From positions 9,031 to 73,030 of the forward strand of contig DASTPP010000013.1 of assembly GCA_035762175.1 (NCBI GenBank): a stretch of DNA of 64,000 nt. Direction: 5' to 3'. The notes beneath the pieces are model-generated. The model searched no databases. It was given only the letters and a program-made list of their open reading frames with translations, and had not been told where the DNA came from. The translations under genes and the position numbers were made by a program. Shown in pieces: positions 34,106-43,092 of the stretch (position 1 is the stretch's first letter; each line of letters opens with the position of its first letter). The stretch is from DASTPP01 sp035762175 (GTDB taxonomy: Bacteria > Myxococcota_A > Polyangia > Polyangiales > Polyangiaceae).

Positions 34106-35947
34106 ATGAGCTACCAACCGATCGAAAACTACGGGCTCGTCGGCAACCTGCGCACCGCCGCCCTGGTGGGCCTCGACGGGTCGGTCGACTGGCTGTGCCT
34201 GCCGCGCTTCGACTCGCCGAGCGTCTTCGGCGCCCTGCTCGACGCCGGCAAGGGCGGCCGCTTTCGGATCGCCCCGCCGCTCGAGGGGGTGCGCCACAAG
34301 CAGTTTTACTGGCCCGACACCAACGTCCTCATCACGCGGTTTTTGCACCCCGACGGCATCGGGCAGGTCGAAGACTTCATGCCGATCGGCCCGGGCGACG
34401 AGGCCCTGCCAGCGCAGCTCGTGCGGCGGGTGCGGGTCGTGCGCGGGCAGATGCCCTTCCGGCTCGAGTGCCGGCCCGCCTTCGACTACGCCCGCGCCCC
34501 GCACGAGGCGTTCCTCGACCAGCGGGGGGCGCGCTTCGAGGCGCCGGGGCTCCGCCTCGATCTCGCCGCCACGCGGCCGCTGCGCCCCGAGGCCGGCGGG
34601 GGGGCCTCGGCCGAGTTCACGCTGTGCCACGGCGAGTCGGCCGTCTTCGTGCTCAGCGCGCCCGGGCCCGGCGAGGTCGCCCCGGCGTGCCCCGGCGAGG
34701 CCGAGGCCGAGGCGTGGTCGCGCCAGACGATCGCCTACTGGCGGCGCTGGCTGTCGAAGTGCACCTACCGCGGGCGCTGGCGCGAGCAGGTGCAGCGCTC
34801 GGCGCTCGCGCTCAAGCTCCTGACCTACCGGCCCACGGGCGCGATCGTCGCGGCGCCGACGACCAGCCTGCCCGAGGGCATCGGCGGCGTGCGCAACTGG
34901 GACTACCGCTACACCTGGATCCGCGACGCCTCCTTCACGCTCTACGCCCTGCTGCGCATCGGCTTCACCGAGGAGGCCGACCACTTCATGGGCTGGCTCG
35001 AGGCGCGCTGGCGCGAAGAGAAGTCGGCCTGCGACGGGCCGCTGCAGCTCATGTACGCGATCGACGGCCGGCCCGAGCTGCCCGAGTTCGAGCTGCCCCA
35101 CCTCGAGGGCTACCGCGGCTCGCGCCCGGTGCGCGTCGGCAACGCCGCGCACGGCCAGCTCCAGCTCGACATTTACGGCGAGCTGATGGACTCGGCCTAC
35201 CTCTACAACAAGCACGCGGCCCCCCTCGGCTACGACGCCTGGACGCGACTCCGGCGCCTGGTCGACTGGGTGTCGAAGCACTGGACGCGCGAAGACGAGG
35301 GCATCTGGGAGGTGCGCGGCCCGCGCCGGCACTTCGTCTACTCGAAGCTCATGTGCTGGGTCGCCCTCGACCGCGGGCTGCGCCTGGCCGACAAGCGCTC
35401 GTTCCCCGCCGACCGGCTCGCGTGGCTCAAGGCGCGCGACCAGATCTACGAAGAGATCATGCGCCGGGGCTTCAGCCCCGCGCGCAACGCCTTCGTGCAG
35501 AGCTACGGTGCCGAGGGGCTCGACGCGTCGTTGCTCCTGATGCCGCTCGTCTTCTTCACCGCGCCCAACGACCCCCGCACGCTGGCGACGGTCGATGCCA
35601 TCCGCCAGCCCTTCGAGCGCGGGGGGCTCGCCGCCGACGGCCTCGTCTACCGCTACCAGCCCGGCGAGACCGACGACGGGCTGCCCGGGGGCGAGGGCAC
35701 CTTCAACATGTGCTCGTTCTGGCTCGTCGAGGCGCTGACGCGCGCCGGGCGGCTCGATCACGCGCGGCTCGAAGACGCCCGCGCGCTCTTCGAGCAGATG
35801 CTCGGCTACGCCAACCACGTCGGCCTCTACGCCGAGCAGACCGGCCCGAGCGGCGAGGCGCTCGGCAACTTCCCCCAGGCGTTCACGCATCTTGCGCTCA
35901 TCAGCGCCGCCTTCAACCTCGACCGCGCGCTCGGCGGCGGCGCCTGA
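34106..35947 (+). CDS. Glycoside hydrolase family 15 (glucoamylase/trehalase-type), 613 aa
   Basis: A typical intracellular GH15 protein with no signal peptide. The N-terminal beta domain begins IENYGLVGNLRTAALVG and SVDWLCLPRFDSPSVFG. The (alpha/alpha)6 barrel contains TTSLPEGIGGVRNWDYRYTW, the proposed general acid Glu in EDEGIWEVRG, FNMCSFWLVEAL, and the proposed general base Glu in AEQTGPSGEALGNFPQAFTH. It hydrolyses alpha-linked glucose units; in bacteria of this kind trehalose is a frequent substrate. No trehalose synthesis genes are adjacent. Tandem repeats begin immediately after the stop. Confidence 0.95.
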   Translation: MSYQPIENYGLVGNLRTAALVGLDGSVDWLCLPRFDSPSVFGALLDAGKGGRFRIAPPLEGVRHKQFYWPDTNVLITRFLHPDGIGQVEDFMPIGPGDEALPAQLVRRVRVVRGQMPFRLECRPAFDYARAPHEAFLDQRGARFEAPGLRLDLAATRPLRPEAGGGASAEFTLCHGESAVFVLSAPGPGEVAPACPGEAEAEAWSRQTIAYWRRWLSKCTYRGRWREQVQRSALALKLLTYRPTGAIVAAPTTSLPEGIGGVRNWDYRYTWIRDASFTLYALLRIGFTEEADHFMGWLEARWREEKSACDGPLQLMYAIDGRPELPEFELPHLEGYRGSRPVRVGNAAHGQLQLDIYGELMDSAYLYNKHAAPLGYDAWTRLRRLVDWVSKHWTREDEGIWEVRGPRRHFVYSKLMCWVALDRGLRLADKRSFPADRLAWLKARDQIYEEIMRRGFSPARNAFVQSYGAEGLDASLLLMPLVFFTAPNDPRTLATVDAIRQPFERGGLAADGLVYRYQPGETDDGLPGGEGTFNMCSFWLVEALTRAGRLDHARLEDARALFEQMLGYANHVGLYAEQTGPSGEALGNFPQAFTHLALISAAFNLDRALGGGA

Positions 35948-35959
35948 CGCGCGCCGCCG

Positions 35960-36098
35960 GGCGGCAACGCGCCCTCGCCTTCGAACGGCGCGTCGCCGCC
36001 GGGCGGCGCGCCCTCGCCTTCGAACGGCGCGTCGCCGCCGGGTGGCGCGCCCTCGCTTTCGGACAGCGCGTCGCCGCCGGGCGGCGGGGCGGGGCGAC
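35960..36098. repeat. 39-bp tandem repeat, about 3.5 copies, after the GH15 gene
   Basis: The unit is CGCGTCGCCGCCGGGCGG followed by CGCGCCCTCGCCTTCGAAC and GG, repeating every 39 bp with few changes. Read on the minus strand it would give a 13-residue repeat, but no credible gene contains it. Confidence 0.75.
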
Positions 36099-36110
36099 GT
36101 TCGGGGCCGG

Positions 36111-36530
36111 TCACGGGCCCCCCGCGCGGGCGGCCGCCGAGGCCCCGCCCCCGGGCGACTCGAGCAGCGCGAGCAAGCGCTCGGCCGGCAGCGCCGCCAG
36201 CAGGTTGGTCGCCACATCGGACGCCGGCAGCGGCGGGTGCGGGACGGCGAGCGCCGCCGGCGCGCACACCCGCCAGTCGACCCCGCCGTACGCGATCTGC
36301 CGCCAGAACCGAACCCCGTCGCCGAGGTGGTGCCGCGCGAGCGCCCGCAAGAGCAGCGTCTTGCCCGCGCCCGGCGGCCCGAGCACGTGCGCGAAGCCGC
36401 GCCTCGGCGGGCCCCAGTCGACCCCGTGCAGCAAGCTCCGCGGCCCGTCCGCCACGCCGAAGTCGCACCACCGCAGCGCCGCGCGCGTCGTCACCCCGCA
36501 GCGCACTCGGTGCGGCCCTCGCTCCGTCAC
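36111..36530 (-). pseudogene. ABC-transporter ATPase N-terminal fragment, 139 aa
   Basis: The first 65 residues resemble an ABC ATPase: a beta strand (RWCDFGVADG), a Walker A motif GPPGAGKT followed by LLLRALARHHL, and a strand (VRFWRQIAYGG). The sequence then diverges (LPASDVATNLLAALPAERLL) and stops. No signature motif, Walker B or switch His is present, so it cannot work as an ABC ATPase alone. It may be a decayed remnant or a repurposed small P-loop protein. Confidence 0.45.
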
Positions 36531-36659
36531 CCTTCAATCGCCTCCGAGACCGGTTAATCGCGCCCGGGCCGAGGGCGCCTAAGCCCCCGCCCCAAGACAC
36601 CGTCACGTGCCGGCGCCGACACGGGAGCGACGATCGGCCGGGGCAGTCTCCCGCTCGCC

Positions 36660-36992
36660 ATGCGACCGCCCCGCAAACCCAAGCGCTACGAGCCGCCGCA
36701 CTCGGCGTACCTGCTCATGCTGCGCCAATACGGCGCCTGGTCTACGCCCGAGCCCGGCCCACCCCCGCCGCCGGCCGCTCCGAACGGCGCCCGCCTCGCC
36801 CTGTCGTTGCGCGCCCTGCTGAGCGCCCGCGGCCTTTCGCTTGAGTCTTGCCGATTGACCCTCAAGGGCGTCGACGACGAGGGCCTCGTCATCGTCGACG
36901 TCGAGAGCGAGGGCCGCTCGCTCTCGCTGCGCTTGCGCCCTGGCGGCTACGAGGTGGTGCGCGGGGTCGAGGCGAGCGTGCCGCCCCCCTGA
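36660..36992 (+). CDS. Small hypothetical protein, 110 aa
   Basis: The N-terminus is basic (MRPPRKPKRYEPPHSAYLLML), followed by a proline-rich linker. The C-terminal half is well-formed alpha/beta: LRALLSARGLSLESCRLTLKG, then DEGLVIVDVESEGRSLSLRL. The amino-acid pattern looks like a real protein, but no family is recognised. The start region lacks a strong ribosome-binding site. Confidence 0.6.
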   Translation: MRPPRKPKRYEPPHSAYLLMLRQYGAWSTPEPGPPPPPAAPNGARLALSLRALLSARGLSLESCRLTLKGVDDEGLVIVDVESEGRSLSLRLRPGGYEVVRGVEASVPPP

Positions 36993-37164
36993 GCCCCCGC
37001 CCGCGTCCCGCGCGCCCCCCGCCGGCCTCGCTCGAATCGGCGTGTAACGCGCCGCCCGAGCGAGACCCGCGGGGGGCGGGTGCCCCCGCCCCTTCGGCAG
37101 ATCCGCGCGCCGCGCCCGAGCCGAGCTGTCCGCTACCGGCCCGCGGGGAGGGGCTGGCGATCGC

Positions 37165-37336
37165 TTCGAGCAACCAGTCTCCGAGGGGGGGAGGGCCTAC
37201 GAACCGGTTCGGGCAACCGGTCGCGGAGGGGGGGAGGGCCTGCGAGGCGGTTCGGGCAACCGGTTCCGCAGGCGAAGGGGGCTCGCGCGGCGGTTCGAGC
37301 AACCTGCCGTTGCCGGGGGCCGGGCGAGCGGGGAGG
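37165..37336. repeat. Four tandem 43-bp units containing an inverted repeat
   Basis: Units begin TTCG(A/G)GCAACC at 37165, 37208, 37251 and 37294, exactly 43 bp apart. The second and third junctions contain CCGGTTCGGGCAACCGG, which can form a hairpin. There are no unique spacers, so this is not a CRISPR array. The whole 36993-37447 interval has no gene. Confidence 0.8.
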
Positions 37337-37447
37337 CGCCCCATGCAACCGGCCGCCGGTGGGCCTTCGACAGGCGGCCCCGCCTGCTCTACCTTCTGCC
37401 GTTCGCGGTCGCGCCCACGAGCGCGCGGCCCGTTGTGGGGGCCGACG

Positions 37448-38563
37448 ATGAAGACCTCGCTCGATCACCTGCCCGAGTCCAAGCGCGCGCAGCTCGCCGA
37501 CGTCGTCGCCGCCCTGCGCGAGCACGTGCCGCTCGAGCTGCTCATCTTGTTCGGCAGCCACGCCCGCGGCGACTGGGTCGACGACTACCAGACCGGCTAC
37601 CGCAGCGACTTCGACCTGCTCGCCGTGGTCAAGACCCGCGCGCTCGTCGACCGGCACGATCTGTGGCACCGCGCTGAGCGCCTCGCCCGCGAGAAGACCG
37701 GCAACACGGCCCTCGGCCTCATCATTCACGACATCAAGGACGTCAACAAGCAGCTCGAGAAGGGCTCGTTCTTCTTCGCCGACATCAAGAAAGAGGGCGT
37801 GGTGCTCTACGACTCGGGGCGCTTCGTGCTCGCGAGCGAGAAAGACCACACCCCCGAAGAGCGGCTCGCGCGGGCCCGCGGCTGGTTTCGCGACTGGTCG
37901 GAGGCGGCCGACGAGTTCTTGGGCATGTTCGAAGACGCCATGGCCAAGGGCCACTACAAGGTGGCCGCCTTTCTGCTGCACCAGGCGACCGAGCGCTACT
38001 ACAACACGGTGCAGCTTTGCTTTACGGCCTACAAGCCGAAGCTGCACAACATCGAAGAGCTGGGCCGGCGGGTGGTGAACCTGCACCCGGGCTTCGCCGG
38101 CGTCTTCCCCCGCGATACCCCCGAAGACGACGCTCTCTTCAAACAGCTCAAGAACGCGTACATCGATTCGCGGTACTCGCGCACCTACCACATCACGCGC
38201 GAAGAGCTCGACGTGTTGCGCACGCGCGTGCTCGATCTGCGCGAGCGGGCCGACCGGTACGGCAAAGAGAAGCTCGAGCTGCCGCCGAGCCCGGTGCGCG
38301 AGCCGCCGCGTCCGGGCGCCGCGCTCGCGCGGGCCGAAGGGCTGCGCGAGGGCGAAGCGCGTGGCGAAGCGAAGGGCAAGACCGAGGGGCTGCGCGAGGG
38401 CGAGGCGCGGGGGTTGCGGGCGGCGGTGCTCGACCTGTGCGAGGCGTTTGGCATCGAGCCGACGGGCGAGCAGCGGGCGCGGCTCGAGGCGATGGGGGTG
38501 GGCGAGCTCGAGGGGCTGCGGGCGGCGATCAAGCGGGGGCGGCGGTGGCCGGAGGGGGCCTGA
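37448..38563 (+). CDS. MNT-HEPN fusion: nucleotidyltransferase plus HEPN domain, with alpha-helical tail; 371 aa
   Basis: Residues 1-110 are a minimal nucleotidyltransferase with GSHARG at 36-41 and the metal-binding SDFDLLAV (DFD, 54-56). Residues about 148-265 are a HEPN domain (FEDAMAKGHYKVAAFLLHQA, ERYYNTVQLCFTAYKPKLHN), ending with DSRYSRTYHIT, which offers an Arg-x5-His pair. The last 80 residues are a charged repeat (LREGEARGEAKGKTEGLREG) followed by LDLCEAFGIEPTGEQRARLE. This resembles the C-terminal tail I associate with Rpn/DUF4351-type transposase-like nucleases. MNT-HEPN pairs are normally two-gene toxin-antitoxin systems in which MNT AMPylates the HEPN RNase. Here both are in one chain. 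Confidence 0.88.
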   Translation: MKTSLDHLPESKRAQLADVVAALREHVPLELLILFGSHARGDWVDDYQTGYRSDFDLLAVVKTRALVDRHDLWHRAERLAREKTGNTALGLIIHDIKDVNKQLEKGSFFFADIKKEGVVLYDSGRFVLASEKDHTPEERLARARGWFRDWSEAADEFLGMFEDAMAKGHYKVAAFLLHQATERYYNTVQLCFTAYKPKLHNIEELGRRVVNLHPGFAGVFPRDTPEDDALFKQLKNAYIDSRYSRTYHITREELDVLRTRVLDLRERADRYGKEKLELPPSPVREPPRPGAALARAEGLREGEARGEAKGKTEGLREGEARGLRAAVLDLCEAFGIEPTGEQRARLEAMGVGELEGLRAAIKRGRRWPEGA

Positions 38564-38795
38564 TGTCGCCGGGGGTCGGCTCGCCCGGCCGCCCCGTCGG
38601 CGCGAAGGGCGGCGGAGACGAAGGCGACTGGCTTGGCATTCAGATGGCCGTGCTGCCGCGTGGCACGCCGCGTCGGCTCGCCACGATTCAGTCGCTCGCG
38701 CTCGGGTCGACGTCGTCTGTGGTGGGGTCGAACTCGAGCTCGGCCATGTCGGGCAGCCTAGCGCCCGTTGGCCCGCCGGTGGTGGGCTTTGAGGT

Positions 38796-39608
38796 TCAGA
38801 GCCGCTCGTCGTAGAGGTCGGACGGCAGGGCGAGCTCGTTCGTGTCGCTGCGGCGGTTCGGGCGCCGCGTCGGGGCGGGGCGCGCTTCGTCGGGCCGGCG
38901 GGCGTCGAAGGGGTCGATGGCGCTCGCGTTGCTGGCGCGGGCCTTCGCGGGCTTCGGCGCCGCGACGGGGGTGGGGGGCGGCGCGGCGGCCGGGGGGGCG
39001 GCGGGCGCGGGGGGCGGCGTCGTCGGGGCGATGACCGGCGGCGTCGGGGCGACGGCCGGCGGCGTCGGGGCGGCGGCCGAGCGAGCTTCGGCGTAGGCGT
39101 GGCGGGCGCCGAGGGCGTCGACGAACACGGCGCGCAGCCGGCCGCCGGTTTCGACGTCGAAGCGGTAGGCCCAGCGCACTTCGCCACCGCCTTCGCGCTC
39201 GAGCGCCCAACCCGCGACGGCGCCCTCTTGCGTGCTGAGGGCCGTGCGGCGCGCCTCGGCCAGGCTCTCGAAGGGCGTGCCCGGCCGGACGTCGGCCTCG
39301 CTTCGGGCGCCACCGACCATCGCCATGAGATCGCAGCCCGGCCCATCGCCGTAGTACACATCGACGACATCGTCGCCCGGCGCCGAGATCGAGACGGCCG
39401 TGGCGGCGCGGCCCCGGTAGCGCGAGGGCCCGACGCGCAGCACCTCGCCGCCCGCCACGACGCCGCGCACGCATTCGGTCACGTGCCGCCGCTCGGCTTC
39501 GTCGGCGGACGCGCGCTCGACGGGGGCGGGCTGCGGCGGAGGCGGGGGCGAGGCGTTGCAAGCGGGCGTAGCGGCCGCTACGAACGCGGCGAGCCAGGGG
39601 AGGCGCAT
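38796..39608 (-). CDS. Proline-rich lipoprotein, 270 aa
   Basis: A short signal peptide has a lipobox ATPAC (Cys near residue 17), followed by PPPPPQP. Residues about 35-160 form a compact domain with a TECVRGVVAG segment, VSISAPGDDVVDVYYGDGPG and RWAYRFDVETGGRLRAVFVD. The rest is an Ala/Pro repeat region, and the C-terminus is LALPSDLYDERL. The conserved part resembles no family known to me. It is probably an outer-membrane lipoprotein. Confidence 0.78.
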   Translation of the reverse strand: MRLPWLAAFVAAATPACNASPPPPPQPAPVERASADEAERRHVTECVRGVVAGGEVLRVGPSRYRGRAATAVSISAPGDDVVDVYYGDGPGCDLMAMVGGARSEADVRPGTPFESLAEARRTALSTQEGAVAGWALEREGGGEVRWAYRFDVETGGRLRAVFVDALGARHAYAEARSAAAPTPPAVAPTPPVIAPTTPPPAPAAPPAAAPPPTPVAAPKPAKARASNASAIDPFDARRPDEARPAPTRRPNRRSDTNELALPSDLYDERL

Positions 39609-39883
39609 GGCGGGTGAGTGTCATGCTCGCCCCGCGCGCGGTGCTCGGCAAGGGGTTCGGCCGCGCCGATTGGGGCGGGGGAGCGCCGGCGGCTCCTCAC
39701 AAATGATGCGCCACGCGGGCGTCGGTGGGGGGGCTCGGCGGGCGGCGGCGGGGCTCGGCGGGCGGCGGCTTGGCGGACGACGGGGGCAGTGTGGTTGTCG
39801 TAAGGTGCGGGCACGCCTGCGCGGTCGGGGCGGCGCAAAACGGCTTCGCGCCGCGCCGCGAGGGCGTGCAATTTCTGCCCGGC

Positions 39884-40798
39884 ATGGCCCCCTTGCCCCG
39901 CTTCGACGCCGCCGCGATCGGCCCCGGCGTCACGCTCGCGTCCGGCGCGAGCGCGCGGGTCTGGCTGGCGGGGCCGGCGGCGTCCGGGGGCGGCGGCGCG
40001 CGCTGGGCCGTCAAAGAGCCGCACGCGCACCTGCTCGCCGAGCCCGCCTTCCGCGACGGCTGGCGCGACGAGGTTCGACGCAGCGCCGGCGCCCGGCACC
40101 CGCACCTGGTCGCGGCCCTCGCGTACGATCCGGCGAGGGCCGCGCTCGCGCTCGCCTATGTCGAGGGCGTTTCGCTCGCCGCCTTGCTCGATCTCGGCCG
40201 TGCGCGGGGCGAGCGCCTGCCGGCGGGGCTGGTCGTCCGCGTGTTGCTCGACGCGCTCTCCGCGCTCGAGGCGCTGCACGGCTCGCTCGTCGACGGGCAG
40301 GCGCTCGTGCACGGCGATCTCGGCCCGCGCAACCTGATCGTCGACGTCGCCGGGCGCGCGTCCGTCTGCGATCTGGGCGCCGCCGGGCCGCCCGCCGAGC
40401 GCGCGCCCTTCCGCGGCAGCGCCGCCTACGGCTCCCCGGAGGCGCTCGCGCGCGGCGAGCGCTCGCCCGCGCTCGACGTCTACGGCCTCGGCGTCGTCGC
40501 CTGGGAGGCGCTGCGGGGCGAGCGGCTCTTTCGGCGCGCGACCGAGGCGGCCACCCTCGCCCGCGCGGCCGAGGGCGGCGCCGGGCCGCTCGACGCCGGG
40601 CGGCCCGAGCTCGCGCCGCTCGCGCCCTGGGTCGCCGCCGCCTTGCGGCCCGAGCCGCGCGATCGGCCCTCGGCCGCCTCCGCCCGCGCGGCCTTGGCGG
40701 GCGCGCACCCGGCGTGGCATCGCGCGCGCGTTGGGGCGGTGGTAAGCTCCTGGGCGGCCGGCGAGCTCGCCCGGCGACAGGGCGCCGGGGCCTCGTGA
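39884..40798 (+). CDS. Protein kinase-like protein with atypical motifs, 304 aa
   Basis: The kinase fold is recognisable: the lysine strand RWAVKEPHAH, a hinge ALALAYVEGVSLAALL, the catalytic loop VHGDLGPRNLIV (HGD instead of HRD), the metal site VCDLGAAG (DLG instead of DFG), a GSAAYGSPEAL activation segment in place of APE, and DVYGLGVVAWEALRGE. The Gly-rich loop is poorly conserved (LASGASARVWLA). The catalytic Asp, Asn and metal Asp are present, so activity is possible but not assured. It is cytosolic with no transmembrane tail. The ATG at 39884 was chosen at the domain boundary; longer in-frame starts run through low-complexity sequence. Confidence 0.82.
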   Translation: MAPLPRFDAAAIGPGVTLASGASARVWLAGPAASGGGGARWAVKEPHAHLLAEPAFRDGWRDEVRRSAGARHPHLVAALAYDPARAALALAYVEGVSLAALLDLGRARGERLPAGLVVRVLLDALSALEALHGSLVDGQALVHGDLGPRNLIVDVAGRASVCDLGAAGPPAERAPFRGSAAYGSPEALARGERSPALDVYGLGVVAWEALRGERLFRRATEAATLARAAEGGAGPLDAGRPELAPLAPWVAAALRPEPRDRPSAASARAALAGAHPAWHRARVGAVVSSWAAGELARRQGAGAS

Positions 40799-40900
40799 CC
40801 CCGGCGCTCTTGTTCGATCGTTCCCGCCGTGGCCTCGACGGGGGTTGGCTGCGCGGGGCAGATCGTGCGAAAACCTGCCCCGACAAAAGGAGACAGAGTC

Positions 40901-41755
40901 ATGCAAGGAGGATGGCAGCCGCCCGGTGGCGGCTTCGGGCAACCGCCGGGGGGCGGCTATGGTCAGCCGCCCGGGGGCGGTGGCGGCTACGGGCAGCCAC
41001 CGGCGGGCGGCGGTGCGGGTTACGGCCCTGCGCCGGGGGCTCAGCCCTACGGCCAGCCTCCGGCGCCGCAGGGCGGCTTCGGCGCTCCGCCGCCCGGCGG
41101 CCAGCCCGGCTTCGCCCCCCCGCCGCTCGGCGGCTCGCCGAGCGCGCCCCCGCCGGCCTTCGGCCCTCCGCCGCTCGGCGGCCAGCCCGGCGGCCAGCCC
41201 GGCTTCGCCCCCCCGCCGCTCGGCGGTCAGCCCGGCGGCCAGCCCGGCTTCGCCCCCCCGCCGCTCGGCGGCCAGCCCGGCGGCGCCCCCGCCTTCGGCC
41301 CCCCGCCGCTCGGCGGCGCCCCCGCCTTCGGGGCGCAGCAGGGCGGCGGCTACGAGTTCGGCCCGGCCGACAACGCCGCGATCGAAAAGACCGCCATGCG
41401 CACGCTCCTCTGGGGCTACGCCTCGATCGTCGCCGGCCTCTCGTGGTTCGCCCTCGCCGGCATCCAGGTGTCGTTCTCGGCCAGCGAATCGAAGCAGCCG
41501 ATGGTGCTCGGTTTCGTCTCGCTCGCCATCAACGTCGTCATCGGCGCCCTCTTCATCAAATGTGGCAAGTCGCTGAAGATGGTGGTGACCACGCGGGGCA
41601 ATGACATCCAGTTGATGATGAACGCGCTGCAGCGGCTAAGCTCGGCGTTCACCCTGCAGATCGGCCTCACCGTCGTCCTCGTCGCCTTCAACGCGATCGT
41701 CGGCGCGTACAACGCCCTCAACGCGCTCGGCCTCGTGGGCACGCCGCCGGGCTGA
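40901..41755 (+). CDS. Gly/Pro/Gln-rich membrane protein, 284 aa
   Basis: A good AAAGGAG site lies 7 bases before the ATG. Residues 1-150 are a collagen-like low-complexity region with repeats such as GGQPGFAPPPLGG. The C-terminal part holds three hydrophobic segments (YASIVAGLSWFALAGI, GFVSLAINVVIGALFI, IGLTVVLVAFNAIVG) with a polar loop between them. Proline/glycine-rich cytosolic heads on small membrane domains are common in myxobacteria. The role is unknown. Confidence 0.85.
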   Translation: MQGGWQPPGGGFGQPPGGGYGQPPGGGGGYGQPPAGGGAGYGPAPGAQPYGQPPAPQGGFGAPPPGGQPGFAPPPLGGSPSAPPPAFGPPPLGGQPGGQPGFAPPPLGGQPGGQPGFAPPPLGGQPGGAPAFGPPPLGGAPAFGAQQGGGYEFGPADNAAIEKTAMRTLLWGYASIVAGLSWFALAGIQVSFSASESKQPMVLGFVSLAINVVIGALFIKCGKSLKMVVTTRGNDIQLMMNALQRLSSAFTLQIGLTVVLVAFNAIVGAYNALNALGLVGTPPG

Positions 41756-41905
41756 GGGCGCCGCGGCGGGTCGCGGGGCGGGGCGGCCCCGCTTCCGTGC
41801 CGACCCCCGCCCCTACAAAGCGCGAGGCGCAGGGGGCGTTGACGGCGCCTTCGTTCGCGGCCTACGAAAGCCGGGGCGGGCGCAGAAAACGCCCGCCCCA
41901 GCCCA

Positions 41906-42970
41906 ATGCACCACGCATTCGCTTGCTCGCTCGGCGCAGCGCTCCTCTCGTTCGCGGGCGCCGCCTTCGCCCAAGCGCCCGGCGATCGCCCGAGCCCCCC
42001 TCCGCCCGCGCCGCCCGGCGCCACCCCGCCCGCGCGCCCCGGCGTCGCTCCGCCCGCGCGCCCCGCGCCCGCCGACGCCGCGTCGCCGGCGCGCCCCGGC
42101 CCGGCTGACGCCACCTCGCCGGCGCGCCCCGTGCCCGCCGACGCCACTTCTCCGGCGCGCGCCACGCCTGCCGACGCTGCTTCGCCGGGGCGCCCCGCGC
42201 CCGCCGACGCCGCGTCGCCGGCGCGCCCGGCGCCCGGCGCTGCCCCGTCCGCGCGCCCCGCGCCCGCCGACGCGGCCCCGCCGGCGGCCGCCGCGGCACC
42301 GGCGCGCCCGGGGACCCCGACCCGCGGGGCCCAGGGCCCCTCGCCCGACGACGCCCCCGCGCCGCCGCCGCAGGCCCAGACCCCGCGCCCCCGCGCTTAC
42401 GGCAGCTCGAGCGACGACGAGGTCAACTTCGCCGTGCCCGCCACGCGCCGCGGCGGCTTTCTCGTCGGCGTCGTGCTCGGCGGGCAGGTGACGGGCGCCG
42501 AGGGCACGCCCACCGACTACGACGAGCGGGGCGACGCGTTCCGCGTCTCGACGGGGACGACCCTCGGCACCACGCGGGCCTTCTTCCTCGGCGGCGCGCT
42601 CAACGACTGGTTCGCCTTCAAGCTCGGCTTTCAGCAGGGCTCGGCCTCGAAGGGCGGCTACGAACTCGCGACCTCGGGCGTGCTCATCGGCGTCGAGGCC
42701 TGGCCGCTCTTCTCGCTCGGCGGCTCGTTCCGAGACGTGGGCCTGCTCGTCGACTTCGGCACCGGCGGCGCCACCGTCGAGCGCGACGGCGAAGAGCTCG
42801 CCAACGCCGGGGCCTACTCGCTCGTGCGCGCGGGCCTCGTCTGGGACGCCCTGCGCCTCTGGAAGATCAACCTCGGCCCCACGCTCGCCTTCGAGCACAC
42901 GACGAGCGAGACCTACCGCCAGAACGCCCTCTGGTTCGGCCTCCGCTCCGTCTTCTACGGCGCGCCCTGA
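41906..42970 (+). CDS. Secreted/outer-membrane protein with Ala/Pro repeats, 354 aa
   Basis: A signal peptide (LGAALLSFAGAAFAQ) is cleaved near residue 23. A long repeat of PADAASPARP-type units follows to about residue 135, encoded by short tandem DNA repeats. The C-terminal 190 residues look like a beta-barrel or beta-sandwich (GGFLVGVVLGGQVTGAEG, FFLGGALNDWFAFKLGFQQG, ending in an aromatic-rich WFGLRSVFYGAP). I infer an outer-membrane location. Confidence 0.82.
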   Translation: MHHAFACSLGAALLSFAGAAFAQAPGDRPSPPPPAPPGATPPARPGVAPPARPAPADAASPARPGPADATSPARPVPADATSPARATPADAASPGRPAPADAASPARPAPGAAPSARPAPADAAPPAAAAAPARPGTPTRGAQGPSPDDAPAPPPQAQTPRPRAYGSSSDDEVNFAVPATRRGGFLVGVVLGGQVTGAEGTPTDYDERGDAFRVSTGTTLGTTRAFFLGGALNDWFAFKLGFQQGSASKGGYELATSGVLIGVEAWPLFSLGGSFRDVGLLVDFGTGGATVERDGEELANAGAYSLVRAGLVWDALRLWKINLGPTLAFEHTTSETYRQNALWFGLRSVFYGAP

Positions 42971-42978
42971 GCCGCCGC

Positions 42979-43091
42979 GGCCGGGCCCGGCGGAGCGCGC
43001 GCGGGGCCCCGGGGGCGGGCCCCGCGGAGCGCGCGCGGGGCCCTGGGGTCGGGCCGCGCGGAGAGCGCGCCCGGGGCCCCGGGGCCGGGCG
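42979..43091. repeat. About three diverged copies of a 35-40-bp repeat between convergent genes
   Basis: GCGGAGCGCGCGCGGGGCCC recurs with small changes between the stops of the Ala/Pro-repeat protein gene and the DUF481 gene. It has strong local self-complementarity and could aid termination. Confidence 0.55.
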
Positions 43092-43092
43092 A

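Noticed and set aside
37165..37336. Possible CRISPR array (regular 43-bp spacing)
   Set aside because: The units are contiguous and similar along their full length; there are no unique spacers and no cas genes nearby.
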